Below are positions 1-8,639 of a DNA stretch of 64,000 nucleotides, one piece after another. The notes under the pieces were generated by a model, which made no database searches, was not told the origin of the DNA, and worked only from the letters and a program-made list of their open reading frames with translations. The translations under genes and the position numbers were made by a program. The stretch comes from Dechloromonas agitata is5 (GTDB lineage: Bacteria > Pseudomonadota > Gammaproteobacteria > Burkholderiales > Rhodocyclaceae). The stretch is taken from contig NZ_KI912532.1 of assembly GCF_000519045.1 (NCBI RefSeq), forward strand, positions 2,356,001 through 2,420,000. The letters run 5' to 3'. Positions within the stretch are counted from its first letter, which is position 1; every line of letters starts with the position of its first letter.

Positions 1-192
1 CTCCATGTGCTGGCCGGGCGGAGGCGGGAAGCCAACCGCATCTATCAGCTGTTCGACCTGATCACCCGGCCGCCAAGACGCGCCATCGCGCTCGCGATGC
101 CGGGGGCCAGCGGCAGGACGATCGGCCTTGTCTGCTTCATTGTCCTGCTCCTGCTCTGGCTTGGCCTCGCTTATCTCCGAAAGTTTATTTGA
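1..192 (+). CDS. C-terminal end of a small membrane protein (partial)
   Basis: The reading frame is already open at base 1, so the N-terminus lies outside the window. The visible 63 residues have a basic stretch (AGRRREANR), a short linker, and one strong hydrophobic helix of about 18 residues (IGLVCFIVLLLLWLGLAY) followed by RKFI and a stop. This looks like a C-terminal inner-membrane anchor with a short tail. I do not recognise the family. The stop codon overlaps the -35 box of the downstream tRNA promoter. Confidence 0.5.
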   Translation, partial: LHVLAGRRREANRIYQLFDLITRPPRRAIALAMPGASGRTIGLVCFIVLLLLWLGLAYLRKFI

Positions 193-216
193 CCATTTGG
201 CCGAATCTGCTAGAAT
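189..216 (+). promoter_or_regulatory. sigma-70 promoter of tRNA-Ser(GGA)
   Basis: TTGACC at 189-194 and TAGAAT at 211-216 are separated by 16 bp, which puts the transcription start a few bases before the tRNA at 229. The -35 box overlaps the stop codon of the preceding gene. Confidence 0.7.
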
Positions 217-228
217 GCGCGGCTTCCC

Positions 229-319
<91 letters not shown>

Positions 320-330
320 GTTTGCTCATT

Positions 331-358
331 AAAGCCTTGATTTTTTCAGGGCTTTTTT
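331..358 (+). terminator. intrinsic terminator of tRNA-Ser(GGA)
   Basis: A 10-bp stem (AAAGCCTTGA with TCAGGGCTTT, one G-T pair) with a T-only loop is followed by a run of T. It lies 12 bases after the tRNA CCA end. Confidence 0.85.
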
Positions 359-452
359 GTTTTGTGGCCGGTGCTTTGAAAGCCTGGCCCCAAGTAGGTC
401 AGCGTCTCTGGTGCAGTCAGTACGCTGGCACAGAGAACCTGCCAACTTTTCC

Positions 453-968
453 ATGAATCCCAATCTGCCTTATTGGATGGCTGTCCTGATACTGGGTGGA
501 CGCATGCTGGCGGCCCTTCTGGCCCTTGGTGCCGTGGTGTCAAAACCACTCGAAAGCGCCATATTCGTCAGTGCTTCCCTGGCGGCGGCCTGGTTTGTTG
601 TGGAGGCCGGCCTCAACTTGTGGCACCAGCATCAGGAGGCGATTGCACGCAAGCTGCGTGACGACGAACTGAAGCGGCAGCGGGCGGAAGAGGCTCGTCT
701 GCGCTTTGAAGCGGCGCAACGGGAGCAGCAACTTGATGCGGACAGGTCGTATATGGATCTCGATCTGGATGATCCTGCGCTGGGCGACGCGAAGATTCCG
801 CTGTCAGCCCTGAGGCAGAAAGGGGCTGGCGAGCGTCCGGCCAAGGGGGCTGTGCCTGACATGAAAAGCTCACCCGATGCGGTTGGGGCAATGTCGGCGG
901 CGGAAATTGACATGTCCCTGATCGAGGCGGATACAGAGCCCGCCGTTCGCAATCGTTCCAAGGCATAG
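453..968 (+). CDS. Uncharacterised membrane protein with coiled coil
   Basis: The 171-residue product begins MNPNLPYW. Two hydrophobic segments (about residues 8-27 and 34-54) form a likely membrane hairpin. A highly charged region rich in E, R, Q and A (about residues 60-95, around RKLRDDELKRQRAEEARLRF) is predicted as coiled coil, and a polar tail follows. The same frame is open back to 357, but the ATG at 453 directly precedes the hydrophobic segment and fits a membrane protein better. It is convergent with dinB, 26 bp away. I do not recognise the family and assign no function. Confidence 0.6.
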   Translation: MNPNLPYWMAVLILGGRMLAALLALGAVVSKPLESAIFVSASLAAAWFVVEAGLNLWHQHQEAIARKLRDDELKRQRAEEARLRFEAAQREQQLDADRSYMDLDLDDPALGDAKIPLSALRQKGAGERPAKGAVPDMKSSPDAVGAMSAAEIDMSLIEADTEPAVRNRSKA

Positions 969-994
969 CTTCCAGCGCTTCAATCCCGTTTGCC

Positions 995-2143
995 TCAGAA
1001 CGGCAGCTCGCCCTGGATCGGCGCTGCCGGTTCCGCCACCTCATTGAGCGGCAGCAGGCCGCTGGCGCGGACGCCGAGCAGGCGGAGGCGCTGGGTCAAC
1101 TCGACGCGTTTGAGGCATTCGCCGGCGGCCTTGCGGATGTCGGCGGCGTCGGTGATGGCATGGGGCAGGGTGATGTCGCGCGTCACGGCGCGGAAGTCGG
1201 CATAGCGTAGCTTGATGCCGATGGTGCGGCTGGCGTAGCCCTTGCGGCGCAGGTCATTGGCCAGGTACTGGCAGAGTTCGGTGAAGATTTCCGACAGTTC
1301 AGCGCGGTCGGCCTTGGCGTGCAGGTCACGGTCGAAGGTGCTTTCGCGGCTGATCGACTTGGGCTCGGATTCCGTCACCACCGGCCGTTCGTCGATGCCG
1401 TGCGCAACGCGGTGGAGCCAGCGCCCGGTGGTCGGCCCGAACTGTTCGACCAGCAGGGCCGGCGGCGCAGCGGCCAGGTCGCCGATGCTGTGGATACCGA
1501 GTTTTTCCAGCCGTGCCGCCGCCTTCGGGCCGATGCCATTTACCTTCCTGGCGGCCAGGGGCCAGATGCGGGTCGGGATATCGGCTTCGCTCAAGATGGT
1601 CAGGCCGTCCGGTTTTTCAAGGTCGGAGGCGATCTTGGCGAGCAGCTTGTTGGGTGTGATGCCGATCGAGCAACGCAAGCCGGTGGCATCGAAGACGGCC
1701 TGTTTGATGCGTCTGGCCAGCGGTTCGGATTCCTCCGCAATGTCGGTCAGGTCGAGGTAGATTTCATCGATGCCACGATCCTCGATACGCGGCGCAATGC
1801 TCGCCACGGCCGCCTTGAACAGGCGGGAGTAGTGGCGGTAAGCGTCGAAATTGGCCGGCAGCAGGATGGCTTCGGGGGCGAGCTGGGCGGATTTCATCAG
1901 GCCCATGCCGGAGAAGACGCCGAGGGCGCGGGCTTCGTAGGTCGAGGTGGTGACGACGCCGCGCCCGACATAGTTCTTCAGGCGGGCGTAGGCGCGGTGG
2001 CTGTCGGCCTGGGGTATCGGCGGCGGTGTGCCGCGGCCGCCGACGACCACCGCCTGGCCGCGCAACTCCGGGTAATGCAGCAACTCGACGGAGGCGAAGA
2101 AGGCATCCATGTCGAGATGGGCGATACGGCGGTGACGGTTCAT
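995..2143 (-). CDS. dinB: DNA polymerase IV (Y-family translesion polymerase)
   Basis: The 382-residue product matches the usual DinB length. The palm begins with the metal-binding motif HLDMDAFFASVE near the N-terminus, and the second catalytic acidic pair lies in RGIDEIYLDLT (about residue 120). A helix-hairpin-helix region (VNGIGPKAAARLEKLGI) and the little-finger domain follow. The C-terminus ends in QGELPF, which resembles the beta-clamp binding peptide of Pol IV. The enzyme copies past damaged template without proofreading. It is transcribed away from the glycine-riboswitch transporter gene. I see no convincing LexA box upstream by eye. Confidence 0.95.
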   Translation of the reverse strand: MNRHRRIAHLDMDAFFASVELLHYPELRGQAVVVGGRGTPPPIPQADSHRAYARLKNYVGRGVVTTSTYEARALGVFSGMGLMKSAQLAPEAILLPANFDAYRHYSRLFKAAVASIAPRIEDRGIDEIYLDLTDIAEESEPLARRIKQAVFDATGLRCSIGITPNKLLAKIASDLEKPDGLTILSEADIPTRIWPLAARKVNGIGPKAAARLEKLGIHSIGDLAAAPPALLVEQFGPTTGRWLHRVAHGIDERPVVTESEPKSISRESTFDRDLHAKADRAELSEIFTELCQYLANDLRRKGYASRTIGIKLRYADFRAVTRDITLPHAITDAADIRKAAGECLKRVELTQRLRLLGVRASGLLPLNEVAEPAAPIQGELPF

Positions 2144-2348
2144 GCTGGCTGGAGGAAGGGTCCGGTCTGTCAGACGGCGAGACCGGCTGCCTCGTCCGGG
2201 CAGACGGCCGCTTGCCTGACGCGGGGGCGCCTGGGCAGGGACAGGGTGACGGGATGGCGCTCGGCTGGCATGGCGGTCGGGCGGCTGGGGCGGGCAGATG
2301 AAGGGGGGATTCTAGTCGCTCCTCGGTCGGGATGGGGGCGGCCTTTGA

Positions 2349-2378
2349 TTGACAGCCCGGCCGAGCGGCCTCGATAAT
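2349..2378 (+). promoter_or_regulatory. sigma-70 promoter of the glycine-riboswitch transporter gene
   Basis: A consensus TTGACA at 2349-2354 and GATAAT at 2373-2378 are separated by 18 bp. The predicted start, near 2385, is at the 5' edge of the first glycine aptamer. The 205 bases between this and dinB (2144-2348) show nothing else I can name. Confidence 0.7.
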
Positions 2379-2385
2379 CCTCCGC

Positions 2386-2577
2386 TCTGCGGGAGAGAGA
2401 GCGCGGCCCTGGCTGCCTCCACCGAAGGCGCAAACTCCCATAATCGCTCAGGTAAGCTGAACCGCAGGATAGATTCGCCGGCTGGAGAGAAGCTGCGGAC
2501 GCTCTGGCGTCTGGCGGCTCACCGAAGGGGCAGGTCCTGGCGGGCCGAAACTCTCAGGTAAAAGGACAGGGGGAGAG
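2386..2577 (+). ncRNA. Tandem glycine riboswitch
   Basis: Two consecutive glycine-aptamer signatures are visible. The first has GCGGGAGAGA near 2389, CACCGAAGGCGCAAAC near 2420 and GCTCAGGTAAGCTGAACCGC near 2446-2465. The second has GGAGAGAAGC near 2484, CACCGAAGGGGCA near 2520 and ACTCTCAGGTAAAAGGAC near 2550-2567. The paired aptamers with a short linker are the classical cooperative glycine sensor. It lies in the leader of a UPF0126/TRIC-type gene, a known glycine-riboswitch target. No T-tailed terminator is visible before the start codon, so control is probably at translation. Confidence 0.93.
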
Positions 2578-2630
2578 GCGTCGCGGAAGCACCCACCAGG
2601 GGGCTGCCGATTCTTGACGGAACTTCTCCC

Positions 2631-3299
2631 ATGCTCGAAAGCCTTGCCCACGTATTCCAGCCGCTCGCCACCAAGCAGTTCGACCTGCTGCTCGTCATCT
2701 ACCTGATCGCCATCACCACCGAAGCCATGTCCGGGGCGCTGGCCGCCGGCCGCCGCAACATGGATATTTTCGGCGTGGCGGTGATCGCCTTCGTTACCGC
2801 CCTGGGCGGTGGCACCATCCGCGATGTCGTGCTCGGCCATTATCCCATCGGCTGGACGCAGCATCCCGAATACGTCTATCTGGTCACGCTGGCCGGCTTG
2901 GCGACGACGCTGCTTGCCCGCTACATGCATCACATGAAGCGGATCTTCCTGATGCTCGACGCGATGGGCCTGGTCGCTTTTTCGCTGATTGGCTGCAACG
3001 TCGCGCTGCAACTGCAGTACCCCATCGTCGTCGTGATCATGGCCGGCATGCTGACCGGCATCTCCGGCGGCATCCTGCGCGACGTGCTGTGCAACCAGGT
3101 GCCGGTCGTCTTTCGCCATGAGCTGTATGCCAGCGTTTCGCTCTTCGTCTGTGCGCTCTTCCTCGTCTTGCGGGCGTCCGGGGTGCAGGCCGACCTCAAT
3201 ACCGTCATCTGCTTCGGCAGCGGCTTTGCATTCCGCATGCTGGCCCTGCGCTACGGCTGGAAGTTGCCGACCTTCTCCTATCAGCAGAAGTGGGATTGA
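2631..3299 (+). CDS. TRIC/UPF0126 family transporter, probable glycine transporter
   Basis: The 222-residue integral membrane protein has about six to seven hydrophobic helices arranged as two repeats. Each repeat carries the family motif: GGGTIRDVVLG (about residues 59-69) and GGILRDVLCN (about residues 145-154). This is the UPF0126 domain, called glycine transporter in Pfam because of its riboswitch association, and structurally related to TRIC cation channels. The tandem glycine riboswitch directly upstream supports a role in moving glycine across the inner membrane. The direction of transport cannot be told from sequence. The SD is weak (GACGGA), consistent with translational control. Confidence 0.85.
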   Translation: MLESLAHVFQPLATKQFDLLLVIYLIAITTEAMSGALAAGRRNMDIFGVAVIAFVTALGGGTIRDVVLGHYPIGWTQHPEYVYLVTLAGLATTLLARYMHHMKRIFLMLDAMGLVAFSLIGCNVALQLQYPIVVVIMAGMLTGISGGILRDVLCNQVPVVFRHELYASVSLFVCALFLVLRASGVQADLNTVICFGSGFAFRMLALRYGWKLPTFSYQQKWD

Positions 3300-3395
3300 C
3301 GCCGTGACGGCCGCTCTGTGACCTGGGTTACGGAGCGAGCGGCCCTTGAGTGCTTAAATGCCGGACCAGCCTGCGGGGGCTGATTGGAGATTCCG

Positions 3396-4367
3396 ATGTT
3401 CCGGCTGCTTTCGACGCTTTCCAAAAATTTGATCCTGGCGATTCCGGCTGTCATGGTCGCCGGCTTCCTGTTCGGCCTGGTCGTGCCGGCCGGCTGGCTG
3501 AAGACCTTGATCGTGCCGCTGACCTTCCTGATGGTGTACCCGATGATGGTCAGCCTGAAGCTGGCTAAGGTGCTGGAAGGCGGCGACAGCAAGGCGCAGT
3601 TTCTGGCCCAGATGATCAACTTCGGCCTCGTGCCGTTCTTCGCCTTCGGCCTCGGCCGCTATTTCTTCCCTGAACAGCCGTACTACGCCATGGGCCTGCT
3701 GCTTGCTGCGCTGCTGCCGACCTCGGGCATGACCATTTCGTGGACCGGCTTTGCCGGCGGCAACCTCGGCGCGGCGGTCAAGATGACGGTGCTCGGCCTG
3801 ATCCTCGGCTCGCTGGCGACGCCCTTCTACGTGCAATGGCTGATGGGGGCGACGGTGCCGGTCGATCTGCTGGCGGTATTTTCGCAGATCGTCTTCATCG
3901 TCTTCCTGCCCATGGGCGCTGGCCATTTCACGCAGGCCTACCTGCTCGGGAAGTACGGCCAGAAGGCCTTCCAGGCCGAATGGGCGCCGCGTTTCCCGCC
4001 TTTCTCGACGCTTGGCGTGCTCGGCATCGTCTTCGTCGCGATGGCGCTCAAGGCCGAGCAACTGGCCGCCCGGCCGGCCGAACTGCTGCAACTGCTCGGC
4101 CCCTTGCTGGCGCTCTATGCCGGCAACTACCTGCTGAGCACCGTGCTTGCCAAGCTGCTGTTGCCGCGCGGCGATGCCATTGCGCTGGTCTATGGCACGG
4201 TGATGCGCAACCTGTCGATTGCCCTGGCCCTGGCCATGAATGCCTTCGGCAGCGCCAGCTCGGATGCTGCCCTGGTCATCACGCTGGCCTACATCATCCA
4301 GGTGCAGTCGGCGGCGTGGTACGTCAAGCTGACCGATACGCTGTTCGGCCAGAAGCCGGCCGCGTAA
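3396..4367 (+). CDS. ACR3/SBF (bile acid:sodium symporter-like) family transporter
   Basis: The 323-residue polytopic membrane protein has about ten helices, the usual BASS-superfamily size. Family features include [20 protein letters not shown] near the N-terminus, [16 protein letters not shown] (about residue 115) and [15 protein letters not shown] (about residue 275). These resemble ACR3-type arsenite/organic-anion transporters more than true bile-acid carriers. No arsenic genes are adjacent, so the substrate is unknown. GGAG at 3386-3389 sets the ATG at 3396; a TTG at 3384 is in frame but overlaps that SD. Confidence 0.8.
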   Translation: MFRLLSTLSKNLILAIPAVMVAGFLFGLVVPAGWLKTLIVPLTFLMVYPMMVSLKLAKVLEGGDSKAQFLAQMINFGLVPFFAFGLGRYFFPEQPYYAMGLLLAALLPTSGMTISWTGFAGGNLGAAVKMTVLGLILGSLATPFYVQWLMGATVPVDLLAVFSQIVFIVFLPMGAGHFTQAYLLGKYGQKAFQAEWAPRFPPFSTLGVLGIVFVAMALKAEQLAARPAELLQLLGPLLALYAGNYLLSTVLAKLLLPRGDAIALVYGTVMRNLSIALALAMNAFGSASSDAALVITLAYIIQVQSAAWYVKLTDTLFGQKPAA

Positions 4368-4376
4368 AACCGGGTC

Positions 4377-5087
4377 TCAGGCGCTTGCCACCGCCTGGTC
4401 GGCGACGATGCGGCCGTCGACCAGTTCGATGATGCGGTCGCAGCGGGCTGCCAGGCGCGGGTCGTGGGTGACGATCAGGAAAGTGGTGTGCTGGCGGCGA
4501 TTGAACTCGCGGAGCAGGGCGAAGACATCGTCGGCCGAGTGCGTATCGAGGTTGCCGGTCGGCTCGTCGGCCAGCACCAGCGACGGGTTGGTGACCAGGG
4601 CGCGGGCAATGGCGACGCGCTGCTGCTGGCCGCCGGACAGCCGGTTGGCCAGGTGCTGTTTGCGGTCGGCCAGGCCGACCTGGTCGAGCAGGTGGCCGGC
4701 ACGTTCGAACATCTCGCTATCCGGCCGGCCGCGGGCGACGAGCAGCGGCATGGCGACGTTTTCCTCGGCAGTGAAGGCCGGGATCAGGTGATGATGTTGG
4801 AAGACGAAACCGATGCGCTGGCCGCGCAGGCGGGTCAGGCCGGTGTCGTCGAGCTGGCCGCTATCTTCGCCGTCGATGTGCAGCTGGCCGCTGGTCGGCC
4901 GGTCGAGCAGGCCGATCAGGTTGAGCAGGGTGCTTTTGCCGGAGCCGGACGGGCCGATCAGGGCGGCGAACTCGCCGCGCTGCAGCGTCAGGTCGATGCC
5001 GTGCAGGACTTTGCTTTCCACCTCGCCGCTGCCGTAGGACTTGCGGATGCCGGCGAGGTGCAGGACGCGGTCGTTGGTGTCAGCCAC
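4377..5087 (-). CDS. ABC exporter ATP-binding protein (LolD/MacB type)
   Basis: The 236-residue ATPase has Walker [10 protein letters not shown] (about residue 45), signature [15 protein letters not shown], Walker [13 protein letters not shown] and the switch histidine in IVTHDPRLA. The [21 protein letters not shown] Q-loop is typical of the LolD/MacB/FtsE group. The GTG at 5087 overlaps the stop of the permease gene by 8 bases, implying translational coupling; a frame extending to 5120 would overlap the permease more deeply. With the permease and the HlyD-like adaptor it forms a tripartite exporter at the 3' end of the sigma-54 operon. The substrate is unknown. Confidence 0.93.
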   Translation of the reverse strand: MADTNDRVLHLAGIRKSYGSGEVESKVLHGIDLTLQRGEFAALIGPSGSGKSTLLNLIGLLDRPTSGQLHIDGEDSGQLDDTGLTRLRGQRIGFVFQHHHLIPAFTAEENVAMPLLVARGRPDSEMFERAGHLLDQVGLADRKQHLANRLSGGQQQRVAIARALVTNPSLVLADEPTGNLDTHSADDVFALLREFNRRQHTTFLIVTHDPRLAARCDRIIELVDGRIVADQAVASA

Positions 5088-6300
5088 GGATCGCCACCAC
5101 CGGGTCGAGTTGCGCGGCACGGCGGGCCGGCAGTAGCGCAGAGAGGATGCCGACCAGGCTGGCGCCGCCGGCCGCCAGGGCGACCAGACCGGGTTCGACG
5201 CCGATGACGAACATCGGCGTGCCGTCCGGGTTGCGCGCCAGCAGTTGCCACAGCATCAGGAAGCTCCAGGCCAGTGCCGAGCCGAGCAGCGAGCCGAAAA
5301 AGCCGACGATGCCGCCTTGCAGCAGGAAGATGCGCCGCATCTGTGCCTGCGTCGCACCCATGGCGCGCAGGATGCCAATTTCCTTGCCGCGCTGGATGAC
5401 CGACACGACCAGCACGCTGGCGATGCCGAAGGCGACCGAGAGCGCGATGAAGAAGCGGATGACGTTGCTCGATACCCGCTGCGAGGTCAGCGCGGTGACG
5501 AACTGGGCGTTGGTCTTGATCCACGAATCGGCGGTCAGCCCGGTTTCGCCGGCGATGCGGCGGGCCAGTTGCTCGGCCAGGTCGAGGTCGTGCAGCGCCA
5601 GGTCGATGCTCGACACGCCGCCGACCAGGTCGAGCAGGCTTTGCGCCGTGCGCAGGCCGACATAGACGTTGCGGGCATTGACGCCCTTGTTGCCGAGGTC
5701 GAACAGGCCGGTGATGGTCAGCGTGTCGCTGCGCCCGTCAGCCGCGCTCAGGCGCAGCTTGTCGCCGACCTCGGCGCCGAGATCCTTGGCCAGTTCGATG
5801 CCGATCACCGCCTCGCCGGCACCAACCCGCAGCTGCCCGGCGGTCAGCCGTTCGGCCAGGGAAATAACCCGGTTGTAGCGTTCCGGCTCGATGCCGACGA
5901 CGGTAATCGCCTTGTTGGCCTCGCCGCGCACGGCGAAGGCCGGGCCGGAAGCGACCGGTGAGACGGCGGCGATTTCCGGCCAGGTTTCCAGGCGGTCGCG
6001 CAGCGTCTGCCACTGGTCGATGGCGCGCAGACGCTGGGCCTGTTTCTGCAGGCGCAGGGCGGTGGCGTCGGTGGCCTGCTGCGGGCGGGCGATTTCCTCG
6101 GGCGGCAACAGCGTAATGTGGGCCTGGGAGGACAGCGTGCGCTTGATCAGGTTGGCTTGCAGGCCGGAGAGCAGCGCTGACATGAAGACGATGACGGCGA
6201 CGCCGACCCCGACGCCGACGATGATCAGCAACGACTGCATCCGCCCCTCGCGCAGAAAGCGCACGGCGGCGATCCATTCGAAGGGCATCCAGGTTTTCAA
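5080..6300 (-). CDS. ABC exporter permease (FtsX/LolC/MacB-type)
   Basis: The 406-residue permease has one N-terminal helix (about residues 22-45, [20 protein letters not shown]), a large periplasmic domain of roughly 220 residues (MacB_PCD-like) and three C-terminal helices of the FtsX domain. The coupling segment [20 protein letters not shown] precedes the second FtsX helix. The end [18 protein letters not shown] is a family hallmark. The topology matches LolC/E and MacB-type mechanotransmission exporters. It lies 9 bp after the HlyD-like adaptor and overlaps the ATPase gene. Confidence 0.92.
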   Translation of the reverse strand: MKTWMPFEWIAAVRFLREGRMQSLLIIVGVGVGVAVIVFMSALLSGLQANLIKRTLSSQAHITLLPPEEIARPQQATDATALRLQKQAQRLRAIDQWQTLRDRLETWPEIAAVSPVASGPAFAVRGEANKAITVVGIEPERYNRVISLAERLTAGQLRVGAGEAVIGIELAKDLGAEVGDKLRLSAADGRSDTLTITGLFDLGNKGVNARNVYVGLRTAQSLLDLVGGVSSIDLALHDLDLAEQLARRIAGETGLTADSWIKTNAQFVTALTSQRVSSNVIRFFIALSVAFGIASVLVVSVIQRGKEIGILRAMGATQAQMRRIFLLQGGIVGFFGSLLGSALAWSFLMLWQLLARNPDGTPMFVIGVEPGLVALAAGGASLVGILSALLPARRAAQLDPVVAIRG

Positions 6301-6309
6301 TCTTGGCCC

Positions 6310-7524
6310 TTATTTCCGGTTGACCGCTGCCACCCGGCGGCCTTCGCCAAGCGTCGCGCTGGCCGGCAGCACGGCCTCGCCTTCACTCAGGCCCTCGATT
6401 ACCTCGCAGCGTCCGGCGCCGCGCAGGCCGAGCTTGACCGGCTGGCGCACCGTGCGGCCGTCGCGCACGGCCATCACCCACGGCTGGCCGCCGGCATCGC
6501 GCACGCTGTCGCAGGGCAGGCTCAGGGCATCCGGTCGGCGGGCGGCTTCGATGTCGATGGAGACGGTCATTTCGTGGCGCAGGGTGGCCGGCGGTTGGGC
6601 CACGGCCAGGCGGATTTCGACCGAGCCGCGCAGGGCGTCGATCGACGGCGCGATGTAGCTGAGCGTGGCCGGGAAGTGCTCGCCCGGGTAGGCATCGGCC
6701 GACACCTGGGCGTTCTGGCCGAGGGCGAGCAGGCCGAAGTTCTTTTCGTCGATCTGTGCCGTCAACTCGGTGTCGCCATTCGGCGCCAGCGTGAGCAGGG
6801 CCTTGCCGGGCTGCGCGGTGTCACCCGGCTCGACGCTGCACGTCAGTACCCGGCCGGCGACCGGGGCGCGCAGCGTGGCGTAGGCCAGGCGGGCTTCAGC
6901 CACGGCCAGCGCGGCGCGGGCCTGCTCGACATTGCTGCGGGCGACCCGCACCTCGCTGCCTTGCGGCCGGTTGTTGGCCGCCTGGATCTGCGCCGCCTGC
7001 AACTGGCTGGCTGCCACGTCGCGGGCGCGCTGGGCGTCGTCGAGTTGGGCCGGGCTGTAGAAACCCTTGGCGACCAGTTCGCCGACCCGCTGGTACTGGC
7101 GCTCGGCCTGGCGGGCATTGGCTTCGGCCTGGCGGAGGCTCTGTTCGGCCAGTGGCAGGCTGGCTTCGCCGATCTGCTGCAGGCGGCTTTCGGCCTGGGC
7201 CAGGTTGGCCCTGGCCTGGGCGACGCTGGCCTGCCATTCGGCGGCATCGAACTGGAGCAGTATCTGGCCAGCGATGACCGCATCACCCTCGCGCACCGCC
7301 ACGCCAGTCACCCGGCCGGTGATCTGGCTGGCCACCTCGACCCGCTGCGGTGTGCGCACCCGGCCGCTAGCGACGACGGCCTGGCGCAATTCGCCGCGTT
7401 CGACGCGCGCCACCTCGGCCCGCTCGCCGCCCAGGCTGAAGTAGGCAACGGCAGCCAGGGCGGAACCGCCGAGCAGCAGGGCAAGGCGGCGCGGGCGGGG
7501 AAGGCGGGCGAGGATTCCGGTCAT
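6310..7524 (-). CDS. Periplasmic adaptor (HlyD/MacA family) of an ABC exporter
   Basis: The 404-residue product has an N-terminal membrane anchor (about residues 13-31), a split biotinyl-lipoyl domain (ASGRVRTPQRVEVASQITG and LRAPVAGRVLTCSVEPGD) and a long Ala/Gln/Glu-rich helical hairpin between the halves (about residues 110-215). Beta-barrel and membrane-proximal domains follow. This is the MacA architecture that links an inner-membrane ABC transporter to an outer-membrane channel; no outer-membrane channel gene is present here. The ATG overlaps the stop of the preceding ferredoxin-like frame (ATGA), indicating coupling to the upstream operon. Confidence 0.9.
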   Translation of the reverse strand: MTGILARLPRPRRLALLLGGSALAAVAYFSLGGERAEVARVERGELRQAVVASGRVRTPQRVEVASQITGRVTGVAVREGDAVIAGQILLQFDAAEWQASVAQARANLAQAESRLQQIGEASLPLAEQSLRQAEANARQAERQYQRVGELVAKGFYSPAQLDDAQRARDVAASQLQAAQIQAANNRPQGSEVRVARSNVEQARAALAVAEARLAYATLRAPVAGRVLTCSVEPGDTAQPGKALLTLAPNGDTELTAQIDEKNFGLLALGQNAQVSADAYPGEHFPATLSYIAPSIDALRGSVEIRLAVAQPPATLRHEMTVSIDIEAARRPDALSLPCDSVRDAGGQPWVMAVRDGRTVRQPVKLGLRGAGRCEVIEGLSEGEAVLPASATLGEGRRVAAVNRK

Positions 7525-7778
7525 GGGGTCTCGGTAGGGTTTGGCGGGTTCGGCGGCAGTTTACGGGAAAGCGGCGGCATCGCGTCGACTGCCGAGAAAG
7601 CGGCTTCGTTGCGCAGCACGGCATCGCCGCTGCTCCAGCGCAGTAGCGGGGTAGCAGCTTTCGCCATATTGACGGTGTTGCAGGCGTCGATGCACAGGCC
7701 GCATTGCGTGCAGGAGAACGTCCAGCGTTTCAGGCTGCGCGGTTTCTGGCGATGGAGACGATTGTGTCGAAGCCGCTT
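7521..7778 (-). pseudogene. Ferredoxin-like fragment with a CxxCxxCxxxC cluster motif
   Basis: This open stretch has no good ATG before the cysteines but encodes SLKRWTFSCTQCGLCIDACN, a [4Fe-4S] motif very like the second cluster of CcoG/FixG and NapH-type polyferredoxins (CxxC.LCIDAC). About 60 residues follow, ending in a TGA that overlaps the ATG of the adaptor gene. The frame continues directly from the stop of the gene upstream. A TTG at 7780-7782 opens a different frame (KAASTQSSPSPET) that would need a one-base shift to reach the cysteines. It is either a truncated remnant of a polyferredoxin or a short gene hidden by frameshift; the overlap with the next start argues it was recently translated. 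Confidence 0.5.
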
Positions 7779-8185
7779 TCAAGGGGCCGTTACCGCCTTC
7801 AGGCGCAGGGCATCGAGCACGACTGGCGCCTTGATGCTCAGGAAATGAGGGCTGCCTTCCGCCGTGAAGCGGAATTCCAGGGCGTTTTGCTGCGGGCAGA
7901 GGCTTTCCTCGGCCAGGGCTTCGAAGCGGTCGTCGGTGAGCTTCACCTGGCCATTGCCGGCGACCGAAAATTCGAGGCGGAGCTGATAGTCGCCCTGGCC
8001 GAGCGCGCCAAGCGGAATGAAGTAGCCGCCTTCCCGGGGATTGCGCCAGGCGGCCAGTTCGCGGGTACCCAGTTGGCTGCCGGCGGAGAGCAGCAGGGCC
8101 AGCGCAGCGAGGAAACGCCCGCCGCACCGGCCATGGCGCCGATACTGCCAAGGCTGGCCAGGCCGAGAACGGTAAACGTGGACAT
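7779..8185 (-). pseudogene. Frameshifted small membrane-anchored protein
   Basis: The ATG at 8185, 13 bp after the DsrE-like gene, starts MSTFTVLGLASLGSIGAMAG, a hydrophobic N-terminus. In that frame the sequence then turns into Pro/Trp/Ser-rich nonsense. One frame over, from about 8120, a coherent protein appears: a helix (FLAALALLLSAGSQLGTREL), then a polar domain with YFIPLGALGQGDYQLRLEF and ending in LDALRLKAVTAP, stop at 7779. Restoring one base in the CCC run at 8118-8120 joins the two into about 135 residues. I do not recognise the family. It may be a pseudogene, a sequencing error or programmed frameshifting. Confidence 0.5.
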
Positions 8186-8198
8186 GGCGGATTGCGTC

Positions 8199-8615
8199 TT
8201 AGAAAACCAGCACCTTGCGCTGGGCTTCCAGCACGGTGCGGGCCATGGCATCCGGCTTGGCCGGGGTGATGCCGTCCTTCAGCTTGTCGGGCGTGTTGCC
8301 GCTGTTGGGCAGATACAGCGCGCAGACGTTGGCGGTGGCGCCCTTCTTGATGGCGCTGTCGAGCAGTTGGGCCGGGGTGACGTCCTGCGGCTTGAGCTTC
8401 TCGCCGCCGGCTTCCTTGAGGGCGAGGTCGCCGGCCTTGTCGCAGAGCAGCACCTGAACCTGGGCGCCCTGGCCCTGCATCTGGTTGGCGAGGACGAGGG
8501 CGATGCCCTGGGTCATCGGGCTGGCCGAGTTGAGGATGAGGGTGGCGGCCTGCGGCTCGGCGTGGGCGGTGGAGAAGGCGAGCAGGCTGGCGACGGCGAA
8601 GAGGGTCTTTTTCAT
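8199..8615 (-). CDS. Periplasmic DsrE/DsrF-like protein
   Basis: The 138-residue product has a signal peptide (MKKTLFAVASLLAFSTAHAE, cleavage after AHA). The mature part has the DsrE-like alternating beta/alpha pattern: ATLILNSASPMTQGIALVLANQ, then VQVLLCDKAGDLAL with a cysteine after strand two, and KKGATANVCALYLP with a second cysteine. DsrE-family proteins handle reactive or persulfide sulfur, usually in the cytoplasm; this exported version could act on periplasmic sulfur, which is inference. It is the seventh gene of the leftward operon, 24 bp after the DUF6858-like gene. Confidence 0.75.
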   Translation of the reverse strand: MKKTLFAVASLLAFSTAHAEPQAATLILNSASPMTQGIALVLANQMQGQGAQVQVLLCDKAGDLALKEAGGEKLKPQDVTPAQLLDSAIKKGATANVCALYLPNSGNTPDKLKDGITPAKPDAMARTVLEAQRKVLVF

Positions 8616-8639
8616 GATGGTCCTTGGGTGGGTTGAAGG

